Part shown: positions 10,678 to 21,565 of the stretch, one piece after another
How positions within the stretch are numbered: the first letter of the stretch is position 1
Layout of the letters: each line of letters starts with the position of its first letter
NCBI RefSeq assembly: GCF_030272615.1
Contig: NC_081409.1
Span: forward strand, 24,200,406-24,264,405
DNA: 64,000 nt
Reading direction: 5' to 3'
From: Cryptomeria japonica
Taxonomy: Eukaryota; Streptophyta; Pinopsida; Cupressales; Cupressaceae
Program-made: the position numbers and the translations under genes
The notes under the pieces: model-generated
Databases searched by the model: none
The model's input: the letters and a program-made list of their open reading frames with translations, nothing else
What the model was told of the DNA's origin: nothing

Positions 10678-11319
10678 TTTGGTATTATCTCGTGTTTATT
10701 CTTACTTTGCCAAAGTGATTCCATCAAGAAAATGTGTTTTGTTATGTCATTTGTATCTTTCTAAAAAAAGGGCATCTTTCTCATGTTTCTCATCTCCTCT
10801 TGATTTGAGGTTTCTTTGGTATTTGAAGTAATTAAAGTATTTGAGGTATTTTATGTAATTGAGGTATTACTTCCTTGATTTCTCCAATCAACAATATAGG
10901 TTGTCTACAAATTCAGTTTAGTTGTTTCTTTTTTCGATTCTTCTTCACTTATTGAACTTATTCTTGATATAGATGACTTTAGGGGCAACTCTTTCTCTAG
11001 GGTGATGTTTATTCACCTGTACCATTTCATCTCTAAAGGTAACTTCTCACTATCAAATAATATTGGTTCATACTTAACTACCATTTTCTTGGGAGTAAGG
11101 TAATTTCCCACTGCATCTTTGTTCAGCTCCCTTGCGACATCTTTGCCTTTTGACTGCTCCATCATTTTCTTGTTGCACCCACATCGGTGTGCTTAGCAAC
11201 AACCTCCTTGGTGCGAGTATCTCTCTTCTTCAAAATTATTTATATTAATTCTTTGGTTTCTCTTACACCTTTGTTATCTCCTTTTTCCATGTAATTTTGC
11301 TTTGAAATTCCATTAGTCT
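10678..11319. other. Unassigned degenerate DNA
   Basis: No clear coding sequence. The minus strand near 10980-11120 gives short open pieces that may be further relic of the flanking elements. Confidence 0.4.
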
Positions 11320-11754
11320 TCATATAGCCCATAGTTTAAAAATTTGAATAGTTGCATCTTTTAGGGATCCCTTGAGATCCCTCCTCCCTTTCCATTTGTC
11401 ATCCCCTTGAATGGTTTGCCATATATGATCTTTGTCTGGGAGAGGATGTTGATTGTCGTGAAGACAAGTATTGAGAGGCTTGTAGTTCACAACTAACCAT
11501 TTTTCCTCAAGCTCATTCCCATGTTCATCATACTTGGTAACATACATAGCATGACAGGAAAATGGTGAAGAGGGTGAAATCAATCCTTGGGCTAAAAGAT
11601 CTTCAATTTCCTTCTTACAAACCTTTGTTTCAACAAGACTCATTAGAAAATAGTTAGCCTTTGCCTTGGGTAACATTTCCTTTCCATCAACACCTTTCTT
11701 AAGTGGTAATCTGCATTCCAAATTTCGTGAATGTTTTCGCAGATCCTTAGTCAT
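11320..11754 (-). pseudogene. Endogenous caulimovirid reverse transcriptase fragment
   Basis: A 144-codon open piece matches the N-terminal part of a caulimovirid (pararetrovirus) reverse transcriptase: a polymerase entry segment (KEIEDLLAQGLISPSSPFSC), then WLVVNYKPLNTCLHDNQHPL and a Lys-Asp pair. The VNYKPLN and PLPDKD wording is that of pararetroviruses rather than of Ty3 elements, which usually have VDYRALN and FPIP. The catalytic aspartate motif and RNase H are missing; homology is lost at about 11370. It lies in opposite orientation to the pararetroviral region that begins at 12190, so it is either a rearranged part of the same integration or a separate one. Confidence 0.75.
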
Positions 11755-12189
11755 GACTGTGTTTTCAAATTTTTCTTTTATGCTTGAATATGAATATATT
11801 CACTTGGTTATGTACTGTCATTGGTAAAGAAATAGACAAATGTCATCTTTTCTTTTTTTGTTGTGATCCAAATATCAATAATCTTTGTTGTTGTGATTCA
11901 GTTGCATTGGCTGGAGAAAATCTTCCTAGTCTCCCTGTTGCATCTAAGTGACTGCAAAAACTTTGTCACCCTATTTCACAAATTTGTTTATCTTGATCTG
12001 AATCTTGAATATGTATGGGTATATAGCTCCTTGTATTGTCTCTCACAACTCCTGATTTATCATTGTAAGTCCTAATTGTGTAAGTCCCGCTTTGTTGGCT
12101 GATGTAAGGCATTTTTAAAGGACAAATTTAGGCAGTAAGACTTGCGAATTAAGTGAGGATTTGAGCGAAAGTTTGAGCGTACCGGTAAT
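11755..12189. other. No gene seen, between inverted pararetroviral pieces
   Basis: AT-rich sequence without a supported frame. It could contain pararetroviral leader sequence, but I found no initiator tRNA primer site here. Confidence 0.4.
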
Positions 12190-12606
12190 ATGGAGCTTTC
12201 AACCAGTAATCAAGATCAAATAGAGGCACGAAATATTGAGGTAAGTTTTACACACTTCTTTGCACAATCTGAACAAGACTTTTCATTGCAAAGTTCTTCT
12301 TCCAATGCATTAGATGATAATGATAGATTTGTTGATAAAGAGTTTAAAGTCCCTAAGATAAAAGCTGCAGAGATATATAGAGATATCCCTAAGGGTCTTA
12401 AATAGTATTTTTCTTACAAGTCCGTTAGTCATTGTAAGGTAGTTGAGTTAAAACATGTGGTAACTAATGGATCTGAGGGAAATCTAAAGTTATTCACTAA
12501 AATAGAAATTGGTGAACTCCAGCATCAAGCCAGAGCTGATCCCTGAAATTATCAGTATATGCATTTGTCATATGTTAGAATAGGGATCGTAGGTCATTAC
12601 AGGAAA
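12190..12606 (+). pseudogene. Endogenous caulimovirid movement protein, N-terminal part
   Basis: The open piece from 12190 to 12405 ends in a stop; the same protein continues to 12606. Its last part (NYQYMHLSYVRIGI, then a HYRKG segment) matches the start of the conserved core of caulimovirid movement proteins, which form tubules through plasmodesmata in the living viruses. The reading is cut exactly at the target duplication of the chromovirus and resumes at 20511. This relic cannot encode a product. Confidence 0.72.
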
Positions 12607-12611
12607 GGATT

Positions 12612-14210
12612 TGGTGCAGGAGCACCCTTCAAAGGGCTCCCACCATTTGGTTTTGATTGTGTTCTTGCTTCTTTAAGAAGCCATTGTATATAAAATAAGG
12701 GCCATGTGCTCATTGGTCTTAGTTTAGGTCCTAGTTGAGGTCCTAGGGTCATAAAGTCAAAGATGAGTTTTTCTTGAAAATAGAGGGTATGTGTGCCTTT
12801 GAGGTGTTTAGGGGTCCTTCTTAGCATAGTGGTGTCCTTAGGTTAGCCCAATATGGGTCTAGGAGTCAAGAAAAGCAACATTGAGAAAGTTGCTCAAAAG
12901 TTGTAAAAGTTGCATGACAACTTTTCAAAGTTGTCAAGCAACTTTTCCACCTAGAGGTCAAAATCTTTAGGTTAGCGTGGACAACCCTAATGTGGGCACA
13001 CGGACTGAGGAGAGGGTAGTATAAGTAGTTTCAAACCCTAAGATAATGGGTTGGATGTCAGATGTTGTGCGGCCCAAGCAAAGTGACTTGACTGTGACTG
13101 CAATTTTGTTGCCAGTCGGCACAAATGGAGTAAAGGAAGATTGTTAATGGATTGATTTTTGTGCAAAACTATGTGGAGTGTCTTGTATGGTGTATTCACT
13201 TTCATTTTGAGCATTTAGATTAGGTTTTGGTTTGTAAGTGAGGTGTGTTTGTAAATATTTTGTAAATTGCCTTCTCTTTGTCCAGTTTTGGACTGGTTTG
13301 TGTCAATGGGCTCATAACTCCATTCCCCATTGTGGAATCACCATGAAACCATGGGGAATGAGAGTATAGACCCTGTACTATAATTCAATGCAATCAGGGC
13401 CCTTGAAAATGCAAGGAGGCCATTTAAAGACCCACTCCTAGGTGAGACTGGACAGTGCCTGGCTAGGAAGGGTTAAGTTGCAGAGGTCTTGGAGAGCAAG
13501 GAAGATCAGAGGAGGAGGAACCCTTTGGAGGAGTTGTAGAGGGATGAGTAGAGCACCATTGGTGTGAAGGAGGAGCTTCCACCAATCCAAACAAGGTGGC
13601 AAGAGCATCAAACCTACACTGTGACCCTAACAGGCCTAAAAACCCTCTTAAAAAACCCTTAAAAACCTTAAAATCCACCTAGGGCAGTGTACGAACACTT
13701 GGAGGCCTAAAACTTGAAAAATTCTTGAGTCCTTGCCAAATGAATAGCAGGTCTTTTAGGAGGTTTCACAAGAAAATGCATCGTTTGTAAGAGGGAGCCC
13801 TAAAGGACCGAGTAGGAGGCTTAATTGGTCACAATCCTTGTAGCCCTATTTTGTAGGCAAAACGCAAAATAGTGGAATCGGTAAGGGGTTGAAAGCTTGA
13901 AACCTCTTGGGGGTAAATGAATGGGTGGAAAAACCATGTATTAAACCTGACCTATCCTTGCTAAGACCTAGGAAGGTGTGGAGCAAGCCAAACCCTTATT
14001 CGCCTAAGTAAGGGTTCTTGAATCTCATGAGTAGGTGAGACCTTAGGAGTAGTTTTTCAACTTGTTGGTGGGTGGATTGGGCAAGGTCAGGCGATTCCAC
14101 AAGCAGGGGAAGTCCTAGAGACCCTAGGGTGTGGTTAGAACACTTGGTGATCCAAGGAAAGGATCCAAGAGCATAGACTAGGCTAGTCTATCCCAAACCC
14201 CATCCCATCA
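12612..14210 (+). repeat. 5' LTR of the chromovirus
   Basis: 1,599 bp, starting TGGTGCAGGAGC and ending CATCCCATCA. It carries a TATATAAAAT box at about 12687 and a run of short inverted words (aaagttg and caacttt) at 12890-12950. It matches 18907-20505 end to end. Confidence 0.97.
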
Positions 14211-14213
14211 GAT

Positions 14214-14225
14214 TGGTATCAGAGC
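14214..14225 (+). promoter_or_regulatory. Primer binding site, initiator tRNA-Met
   Basis: TGGTATCAGAGC, complementary to the 3' end of plant initiator tRNA-Met, three bases after the 5' LTR. Confidence 0.95.
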
Positions 14226-14250
14226 AAGTTAAAGATTTGGTGGATCGTGC

Positions 14251-15465
14251 ATGTCTCTATATACTGGTGAATCAGTAGGGGAGAGTAGAATGGTCACTAA
14301 TGCAGAGCTGGCTAGGGAGGTAGAAGAGCATAAGGAGAAGAATAGACTCTTTGAAGAAGCTATGAGTGAGATAAGGGATAAGCTGCAGGAAGTGGTGGAT
14401 CAGAGGACACAAGGACCTTGGGGTGAAGACACCAAGGATAAAGGCAAGAAAACTATGGACATAGATGACATTATACCTGAACCAGATCCCTTGTTCAATG
14501 AAGAACCATTTGTAAAGGCTATTAAGGCCTTGAACATCGAAGCTTTTGAAGGACTGCCACATTTCAGTGGGAGGATGGACATTGACACTGTCATGGAATG
14601 GATTGACGGTATGGAAAACCACTTTGAGTGTGAGGGAGTGACAGAGGCTCAAAAGGTTAAGGTTGTCAAATCAAGATTAAGGGGAGCAACTTTGACATGG
14701 TGGAAGTATCTGCAAGAAGAGAGAGTTAGCATGGGAAAGCTATCTATTGCCAATTGGAAGGCCATGGTGAGTAAGATCAAGGAGAACTACTTACCAGAGG
14801 ATTATGAAGTCCAACTTCATAAGAAGAGACAGGGGTTTAAGCAAAAAGACCTTGATGTGACCTCCTACACTAAAGAATTTCAAAAGCTTTGTCTTAGATC
14901 CAAAGTCCAAGAAGATGAATCTATTAAGGTGGCTAGGTATCTAAGCGGCCTAAAGTGGAACATTCAAGAGGAGATAAGCCTATGGACTCCTACTACTGTC
15001 CAAAAATGTCATCAACTTGCTGCCAAGGTGGAAGAGAGGAAAAAAAGGAAAGGAGACTCTAATACTAGGGGTAAAGGCAGAGGTAGGGATCAGATGAATC
15101 ACCGAGGTGGTTACCAAAGCAAGGCAAATGAGCAAAGGAACCAAGGAGAAGCCAAGTTGATTGAACATGGTAGTGAAACCAATCTTAGAGGAGGCCATTC
15201 TAGAGGAAGAGGGGCACAAGGTGGTCCAAGTAGGGGTAGAGGTAACGGCAGGGGTAACTCCTACTTTGCAACCATGAAAAGTTACAACTGTGGACAATTG
15301 GGACACCCGACATATAGATGCCTTGACAAACCTACCTCATCAAACAGTGGAAAGAGGGTTTCTTATGCACATGAAGACTCTTCTAGAAGCAAGACACCTG
15401 AGGTGGACCATATTGAATCAGAGATTGGAGAAAATCTAATGTTCAATAGGGTCTTGATAAGATAG
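14251..15465 (+). pseudogene. Chromovirus gag
   Basis: A 404-codon open segment. Residues 1-60 are Lys/Glu-rich. The capsid-like retrotransposon gag domain covers about residues 95-265 (HFSGRMDIDTVMEWIDGMEN, LRGATLTWWKYL, KENYLPEDYEVQLHKKRQGF). Next comes a Gly/Arg-rich basic region (about 275-340) and a zinc knuckle near residue 350. The knuckle reads SYNCGQLGHPTYRC, with Ser in place of the first Cys, so metal binding is probably lost. The frame ends at TAG 15463-15465 and then stays open in the same frame into protease, so the stop is best read as a CAG-to-TAG mutation in a fused gag-pol. The gag protein would package the element's RNA. Confidence 0.92.
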
Positions 15466-16356
15466 CTAGTCAAGAATGAACCTAAGCATAGGAGAGCATT
15501 GTTTAGGGTGAGATGCAAGATTCTTGGTAAAGTTTGCAAGGTGATAGTTGATTCAGGGTCAACTGATAACATAATATCAGAGGAGGCAACCAATAAGTTG
15601 AAACTCACAAGGATACCCCACACTAACCCATACAAGGTGACTTGGTTGAATCATGAGCAGAGTGTACTTGTCAATGAACAGACTTGGGTAGAGTTCTCTA
15701 TTGGAGGATACAAGGATAAGATCCTTTGTGATGTGTTACCCATGGATGCCTGTCACCTATTGCTAGGTAGACCCTGGCAATTTGATAGGAAGGTGATCTA
15801 TGATGGAGAGGAGAACTCCATTTCCTTCAAGAAGGATAGCAAAACCTTTAAGATTCAATCTTTGATAGAGAATGAAGAGGGAACCTCAAGAACACCTAGT
15901 GTCTTATTGGCTACTGGTAAAGAGTTCTTACACTTGCTACATGAGGAGGAGATAGTAAGGTGTGCCATCTTTGTGAAGCCAAAGGAGGAGGAAGACAAGT
16001 TGCGAGCAGAGGTACCCAATGAGGTGAAGCAAATGTTGCAAGAGTATAAGGACATAGTGAGTGATGGAGCACTTGCAACACTCCCACCAAGAAGGTCTAT
16101 AAGCCATCAAATAGACTTTGTTCCCGGTACATCCCTACCTAACAATTCTGCATATAAGCTCACACCTGACCAAAACAAGGAGGTGGCAAGGCAAGTGCAG
16201 GAGCTATTGGAACAAGGACTGATTAAGAAGAGCATCAGCCCATGTGCAGTCCCGGTAGTGCTAGCATCAAAGAAGGGAGGCAAGTGGAGACTTTGCACTA
16301 ATTCAAGGGCAATCAATAGGATCACCATAAGGTATAGGTTTCCTATCCTAGAATAG
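15466..16356 (+). pseudogene. Chromovirus protease and start of reverse transcriptase
   Basis: Continues in the gag frame after the TAG. The aspartic protease motif is VIVDSGSTDNIIS (near 15540-15580), with the second conserved block HLLLGRPWQFDRKVIYDG near 15750-15800. The linker leads to the reverse transcriptase entry ([40 protein letters not shown]). The open frame stops at a TAG created by a one-base deletion in the C run at about 16346-16349; the reverse transcriptase goes on in the next frame. Confidence 0.93.
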
Positions 16357-17224
16357 AGGATTTGATGGACTGTTTAGGAGGTGCTATGTATTTTACCAAG
16401 TTGGACCTTAAAAGTGGTTATCACCAGATTAGAATTAAGGAGGGTGATGAGTGGAAGACTGCTTTCAAGACCACAGAAGGATTGTATGAATGGCTTGTGA
16501 TGCCATTTGGACTCACCAATGCCCCAAGAACCTTCATGAGGTTGATGAATGAGGTGTTAAAGGATTTCAAAGGCAGGTTTGTGGTGGTGTACCTAGATGA
16601 CATTCTCATCTATAGCAGAACCAAAGAGGAGCACCTTGAGCATTTGAGGTTAGTCTTAGAGAGTTTGCATGAGGAGAAGTTATCCATCAACTTAGAGAAG
16701 TGTGACTTCTTGAAGCAAGAGCTCGTCTACTTAGGATTTGTGGTGTCTAAGGGAACCTTGAAGATGGATCCAAGCAAAGTGGAGGCAATCTTGAATTGGC
16801 CTGCACCTAGAACATGGACTGAAGTTAGGAGTTTCCATGGTTTAGCTCAATTCTATGGGAAGTTTGTGAGGAACTTCAATGGCATATGTGCACTAGTCCT
16901 TGACACCATAAAAGGAGGCCTTAAAACTAAGTTTAAATGGATTGAGCAAGCTGACAAGGCATTTCGATTGTTGAAGCAAGAAGTAGCTACAAAACCTATC
17001 CTACTCCTACCTACTTTTGACAAGCTATTCACATTGGAGTGTGATGCAAGTGGAATTGCAGTAGGGGGTGTATTGAGTCAAGAGGAAAGACCTATGGCAT
17101 TTTTCAGTGAGAAGCTCAATGAAGCAAAGAAGAAGTACTCAGCCTATGACTTAGAGTTGTATGCATTAGTGCAGTCTCTTAAAAAATGCAGGCATTACCT
17201 ACTTCCAAAGGAATTTGTGGTGTT
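16350..17224 (+). pseudogene. Chromovirus reverse transcriptase and RNase H, first part
   Basis: Reverse transcriptase core: [15 protein letters not shown] (first catalytic Asp), [20 protein letters not shown], and the catalytic pair in [12 protein letters not shown] (YLDD for the usual YVDD). The thumb segment and the RNase H start follow ([18 protein letters not shown], then [20 protein letters not shown]). A one-base deletion near 17222 shifts the frame, and RNase H continues at 17226 in another frame. Confidence 0.94.
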
Positions 17225-17404
17225 ACAGACAACCAGACTTTGAGTTACATTAACACTCAAGAGAAGCTTAGCAATAGACATTTGGAATGGATGGAATACC
17301 TCCAATCCTTCACCTTCACCATTAAGCATAAGAAGGGGCAACTCAACAAGGTGGCAGATGCTTTAAGCAGGAAGTTGTTGACAGTTCAAGAACTACAGTT
17401 GTAG
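17186..17404 (+). pseudogene. Chromovirus RNase H, second part
   Basis: The true RNase H reading is picked up from about 17226: [20 protein letters not shown] with the third catalytic Asp of the DNQ motif, then the end of the domain at KVADALSRK. A TAG at 17402-17404 interrupts it. Its context (CAG to TAG) again fits deamination, and the same frame remains open downstream into integrase. Confidence 0.88.
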
Positions 17405-18430
17405 AGCATAGGAATAGAAGCTTTCAAGGACCTCTATGAAGGAGATGAAGACTTCTCATTAGCTTACAAGGTTTGCAAGGAGTTTGAGAACCATTTCCAT
17501 GGTGAGTATGCATATTACACTCTTCAAAATGGTCTCTTGTTCAAAGGTAATCAATTGTGTGTGCCAAGAGGATCCATGAGGGAAAACCTCATCCAAGAGA
17601 AACACAATGGTAGTTTAAGTGGACACTTTAGAGTCAACAAAACCTTGGATTTAGTACAAAGGTACTACTATTGGCCCAAGTTGCCAAGAGATGTGAAGAG
17701 GTATGTGGAGAAATGTAGTGTGTGTCAAAGGGCAAAAGGAGGATCAAGCAATGCTGGTCTCTATCAACCATTGCCAGTCCCTAATAGGCCTTGGGAATGT
17801 ATAAGCATGGACTTTGTAGTAGGACTTCCCAAGACAAATACAGGTATGGACAACATCTATGTGGTAGTAGATAGATTTTTCAAGATGAGCTATTTCATTC
17901 CATGTAAAACTACGCATGATGCTAGCTATGTTGCACATCTCTTCTTTAAGGAGATTGTGAGGATTCATGGACTCCCTTTAAGCATTGTTTCAGACAGGGA
18001 CAACAAGTTCATGGGCCATTTTTGGCAAACATTATGGAGGAGACTTGGAACTAACCTCTCATTTAGCTCAACTTACCATCCACAAACTGATGGTCAGATT
18101 GAAGTCATTAATAGGGTGTTAGGCAACTTGTTGAAGTGTTTAACCAAGGAGTATGGGCAGACATGGGATCTAATCATTCCTCAAGCAGAGTATGCATATA
18201 ATGACAGTGTAAATAGGACCTCTGGAAGAAGTCCTTTTGAGGTTGTTTATGGTAGACATCCAAGAGGAGTGTGTGAACTAAGGGAACTTGATTCCATGGA
18301 GATGAAGAGTGGGCAAGCAGAGGACTTGACTCAAACCATCAAGGAAGTCCAAGAGCAAGTCAAGAAAGTCATCCTTGAATCCACCCAAAAACTGAAGGCC
18401 AAAATGGATGAGAAAAGGAGAGATGTTTAG
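17405..18430 (+). pseudogene. Chromovirus integrase
   Basis: The frame is open from 17405. The N-terminal zinc domain is H-x-H-C-x2-C (EKHNGSLSGHF, then CSVCQRAKG). The catalytic core holds D in MDFVVGLPKTNTGMDNIYVV, D in SIVSDRDNKF and E in GQIEVINRVL, the D,D-35-E triad, together with the TYHPQTDGQ motif. It ends at TAG 18428-18430, a CAG-to-TAG type change. The frame then stays open into the C-terminal and chromodomain part. Confidence 0.95.
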
Positions 18431-18886
18431 TTCAAGGTGGGTGACTATGTGATGGTCCATTTGAGAAAAGCTAGGATGCAAAGTGGTAAGCCTACCAAAC
18501 TGCAAATGAAGAGGGTAGGACCTTGTAGAATTCTAGCAAAATATGGTGAGAATGCCTACAAGGTTGATCTTCCTTTAGATTTAGCCATTTCACCAATCTT
18601 CAATGTTGCTGAATTGATCATGTACAAGGGAGAGATAGCAGGGCAGACTAAGAACCAAGCCAAGGTACTACAAGACTTGGATGTGAATGCCTTACCTCAA
18701 GTGAAGCAACCCATAGCAGAGGAGATCTTGGAGTCAAGGGTGAAGAAGTCTACTAGACACCAGGTCTACATGGAGCACTTGGTGAAATGGGCAGGTCAAC
18801 CTGTGTCTGAAGCTACTTGGGTGGAGGAGAGCAAGTTCAAGAAGCTTGGCGTTGATCCGGCTCTTCTCACTCCCCTAATTCCTTAG
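18431..18886 (+). pseudogene. Integrase C-terminus with chromodomain
   Basis: Open in the integrase frame. A KVGDYVMVHLRKAR block and the GPCRILAKYGENAYKVDLP (GPF/Y-type) module come first. A chromodomain follows at about 18718-18840 (EEILESRVKKSTR, YMEHLVKWAGQPVSEATWVEE), placing the element among the chromoviruses, whose chromodomain targets integration to marked chromatin. The first aromatic residue of the usual cage is not obvious. The stop is at 18884-18886, nine bases before the polypurine tract. Confidence 0.93.
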
Positions 18887-18894
18887 TTTGTTGC

Positions 18895-18906
18895 AGAGGG
18901 GGAGTA
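18895..18906 (+). promoter_or_regulatory. Polypurine tract
   Basis: AGAGGGGGAGTA directly before the 3' LTR; primer site for plus-strand DNA synthesis. Confidence 0.9.
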
Positions 18907-20505
18907 TGGTGCAGGAGCACCCTTCAAAGGGCTCCCACCATTTGGTTTTGATTGTGTTCTTGCTTCTTTAAGAAGCCATTGTATATAAAATAAGGGCTAT
19001 GTGCTCATTGGTCTTAGTTTAGGTCCTAGTTGAGGTCCTAGGGTCATAAAGTCAAAGATGAGTTTTTCTTGAAAATAGAGGGTATGTGTGCCTTTGAGGT
19101 GTTTAGGGGTCCTTCTTAGCATAGTGGTGTCCTTAGGTTAGCCCAATATGGGTCTAGGAGTCAAGAAAAGAAACATTGAGAAAGTTGCTCAAAAGTTGCA
19201 AAAGTTGCATGACAACTTTTCAAAGTTGTCAAGCAACTTTTCCACCTAGAGGTCAAAATCTTTAGGTTAGCGTGGACAACCCTAATGTGGGCACACAGAC
19301 CAAGGAGAGGGTAGTATAAGTAGTTTCAAACCCTAAGATAATGGGTTGGATGTCAGATGTTGTACGGCCCAAGCAAAGTGACTTGACTGTGACTACAATT
19401 TTGTTGCCAATCGACACAAATGGAGTAAAGGAAGATTGTTAATGGATTGATTTTCATGCAAAATTGTGTGGAGTGTCTTGTATGGTGTATTCACTTTCAT
19501 TTTGAGCATTTAGATTAGGTTTTGGTTGTAAGTGAGGTGTGTTTGTAAATATTTTGTAAATTGCCTTCTCTCTATCTAGTTTTGGACTGGTTTGTGTCAA
19601 TGGGCTCATAACTCCATTCCCCATTGTGGAATCACCACGAAACCATGGGGAATGAGAGTACAAACCCTATACTATAATTCCATGCAAGAAGGGCCCTTGA
19701 AAATGCAAGGAGGCCATTTAAAGACCCACTCCTAGGCAAGACTAGACAGTGCCCGGCTAGGAAGGGTTAAGTTGCAGAGGTCTTGGAGAGAAAGGAAGAT
19801 CAGAGGAGGAGGCACCCTTTGGAGGAGTTGTAGAGGGGTGAGTAGAGCACCATTGGTGTGAAGGAGGAGCTTCCACCAATCCAAACAAGGTGGCAAGAGC
19901 ATCAAACCTACACTGTGACCCTGACAGGCCTAAAAACCCTCTTAAAAAAACCCTTAAAAATCTTAAAATCCACCTAGGGCAGTGTACGGACACTTGGAGG
20001 CCTAAAACTTGAAAAATCCTTGAGTCCTTGCCAAATGAATAGCAAGTCTTTTGGGAGGTTTCACAAGCAAATGCATCATTTGTAAGAGGGATCCCTAAAG
20101 GACCAGGTAGGAGGCCTAATTGGTCACAATCCTTGTAGCCCTATTTTGTAGGCAAAACACAAAATAGTGAAATCGGTAAGGGGTTGAAAGCTTGAAACCT
20201 CTTGGGGGTACATGAATGGGTGGAAAAACCATGTATTAAACTTGACCTATCCTTGCTAAGACCTACGAAGGTGTGGAGCAAGCCAAACCCTTATTAGCCT
20301 AAGTAAGGGTTCTTGAATCTCATGAGTAGGTGAGACCTTAGGAGTAGTTTTTCAACTTGTTGGTGGGTGGATTGGGCAAGGTCAGGGGATTCCACAAACA
20401 GGGGAAGTTCTAGAGACCCTAAGGTGTGGTTAGAACACCTGGTGATCCAAGGAAAGGATCCAAGAGCATAGACTAGGCTAGTCTATCCCAAACCCCATCC
20501 CATTA
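18907..20505 (+). repeat. 3' LTR of the chromovirus
   Basis: 1,599 bp, starting TGGTGCAGGAGC. The last bases read CATTA instead of CATCA, one transition in the terminal CA. Confidence 0.97.
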
Positions 20506-20510
20506 GGATT

Positions 20511-20610
20511 GCCCATTATTGTCTTAATGTTGTTAAAAGATGCTAGAATTACCAAAACCTCCCATTCACTCTTAGGAGGAGCTTGTGATTCTATGGAAAA
20601 TGGACCAATC
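20511..20610 (+). pseudogene. Endogenous caulimovirid movement protein, middle part
   Basis: Directly after the chromovirus target duplication, the movement-protein reading resumes in a frame compatible with the piece that ends at 12606. It shows LLKDARITKTSHSLLGGACD and a GPI segment, the conserved block that follows in this family. It stops at the target duplication CAATC of a solo LTR. Confidence 0.75.
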
Positions 20611-20997
20611 TGTTAGAGTATTCGGGTATTTACTTGATTAATTAAACAATATTTGTTTAATTATTTAAGTTCCCTTATCTCTTTTACACTTAAGCTAACT
20701 TTAGGTGCATAGTAATTAATTCTTTTATTAATTATTATGTGCAAGCCTAGGGTTTTCCGTTTTAGGGTTTCTTGACCTATTAAAGGTTGAGTTCTTTCTT
20801 TTCATTGCATGAAGAAGGATTATTATTGACAATACATTTTTGGAGATTATTGAGCTCTCATCTTTTGGAGCATATTTTTCCTATGTTTTTGTTCCTTCTG
20901 TGATTTGCTTCCTTGCTTCTCCTTGTAACGGGGTTTTCAGCTTGCAGAGATCATTTGGGCTCCTATGGTGTTGTATTTTCTCAACTCCAACACAATC
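20606..20997. mobile_element. Solo LTR (382 bp) with target duplication
   Basis: An LTR of 382 bp (20611-20992) starts TGTTAGAGTATTCGGG and ends CTCCAACA, between exact 5 bp duplications CAATC (20606-20610 and 20993-20997). No internal region is left. The movement-protein reading is in frame across the element if it is removed, an independent proof of insertion. The parent family was not identified. Confidence 0.92.
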
Positions 20998-21480
20998 TAT
21001 ATAAATTGTTCCTTGGATTATCTTGTTAGCCTTAAGGATGCAAATTTGGATGATGTCTTGACCTACCAATTCAAAACCATGAACTTGTTTATGAAAAACT
21101 AATCTATTGACCACTCTCTGAGATTGTTGGTCCATTACCGCTTGTATAATAAATCTCTTCCATTGATGATTAATCCTAGAAAGGCCTTATCTCCTGAGGA
21201 AGCCTTGTCTACAGTCTAGAAATCTACTATTCCAACAACCCAGCTGAGAGCCCCTCATGTGATTAAACATAAAGACATCAAAATGCCTACTTCATGGGCA
21301 CTTGAACTCTGGAGTGAGGATGCTCAACAAGAGAAACCTTCTCAACTGCAAGGGATTAGTATTCAAGAAATTGATTATAAAGCTATTCTGAACTTTTTTG
21401 TGCCACCTGTTACCCGCACTCAGTACTTGCATACTGAAAGGGTTTTCAATTATAACAAAGATAAAAGTTCATCAGCCTGA
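20993..21480 (+). pseudogene. Endogenous caulimovirid movement protein, C-terminal part
   Basis: Continues the relic after the solo LTR: YINCSLDYLVSLKDANLDD, a TYQFKTMNL segment and a LLVHYRLYNKSLPLM segment, followed by a variable tail to the stop at 21478. There are two internal stops (near 21093 and 21217). The assignment rests on order and on the wording typical of this family. Confidence 0.72.
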
Positions 21481-21565
21481 ATGTCATTTGATGTTCCTCC
21501 ATCAACAGTTCAACTTGCACCTAGTTGGGAACACCTTTTTCAATTTCTAAAAGTGAAAAAATCCT

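Larger units (their letters stand above)
12607..20510 (+). mobile_element. Complete Ty3/gypsy chromovirus with target duplication
   Basis: A full-length LTR retrotransposon of 7,894 bp (12612-20505), flanked by the 5 bp target duplication GGATT at 12607-12611 and 20506-20510. The order is LTR, initiator-Met primer site, gag, protease, reverse transcriptase, RNase H, integrase, chromodomain, polypurine tract, LTR. Both LTRs are 1,599 bp. By eye they differ at roughly 3-4 percent of sites, mostly transitions. The coding part is broken by three TAG stops (15463, 17402, 18428) and two frameshifts (about 16347 and 17222), so the copy is dead. It inserted in the movement-protein region of an older endogenous pararetrovirus. 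Confidence 0.97.

Noticed and set aside
14272-14652. Minus-strand open frame of 126 codons
   Set aside because: It lies wholly opposite the chromovirus gag and has no family wording.
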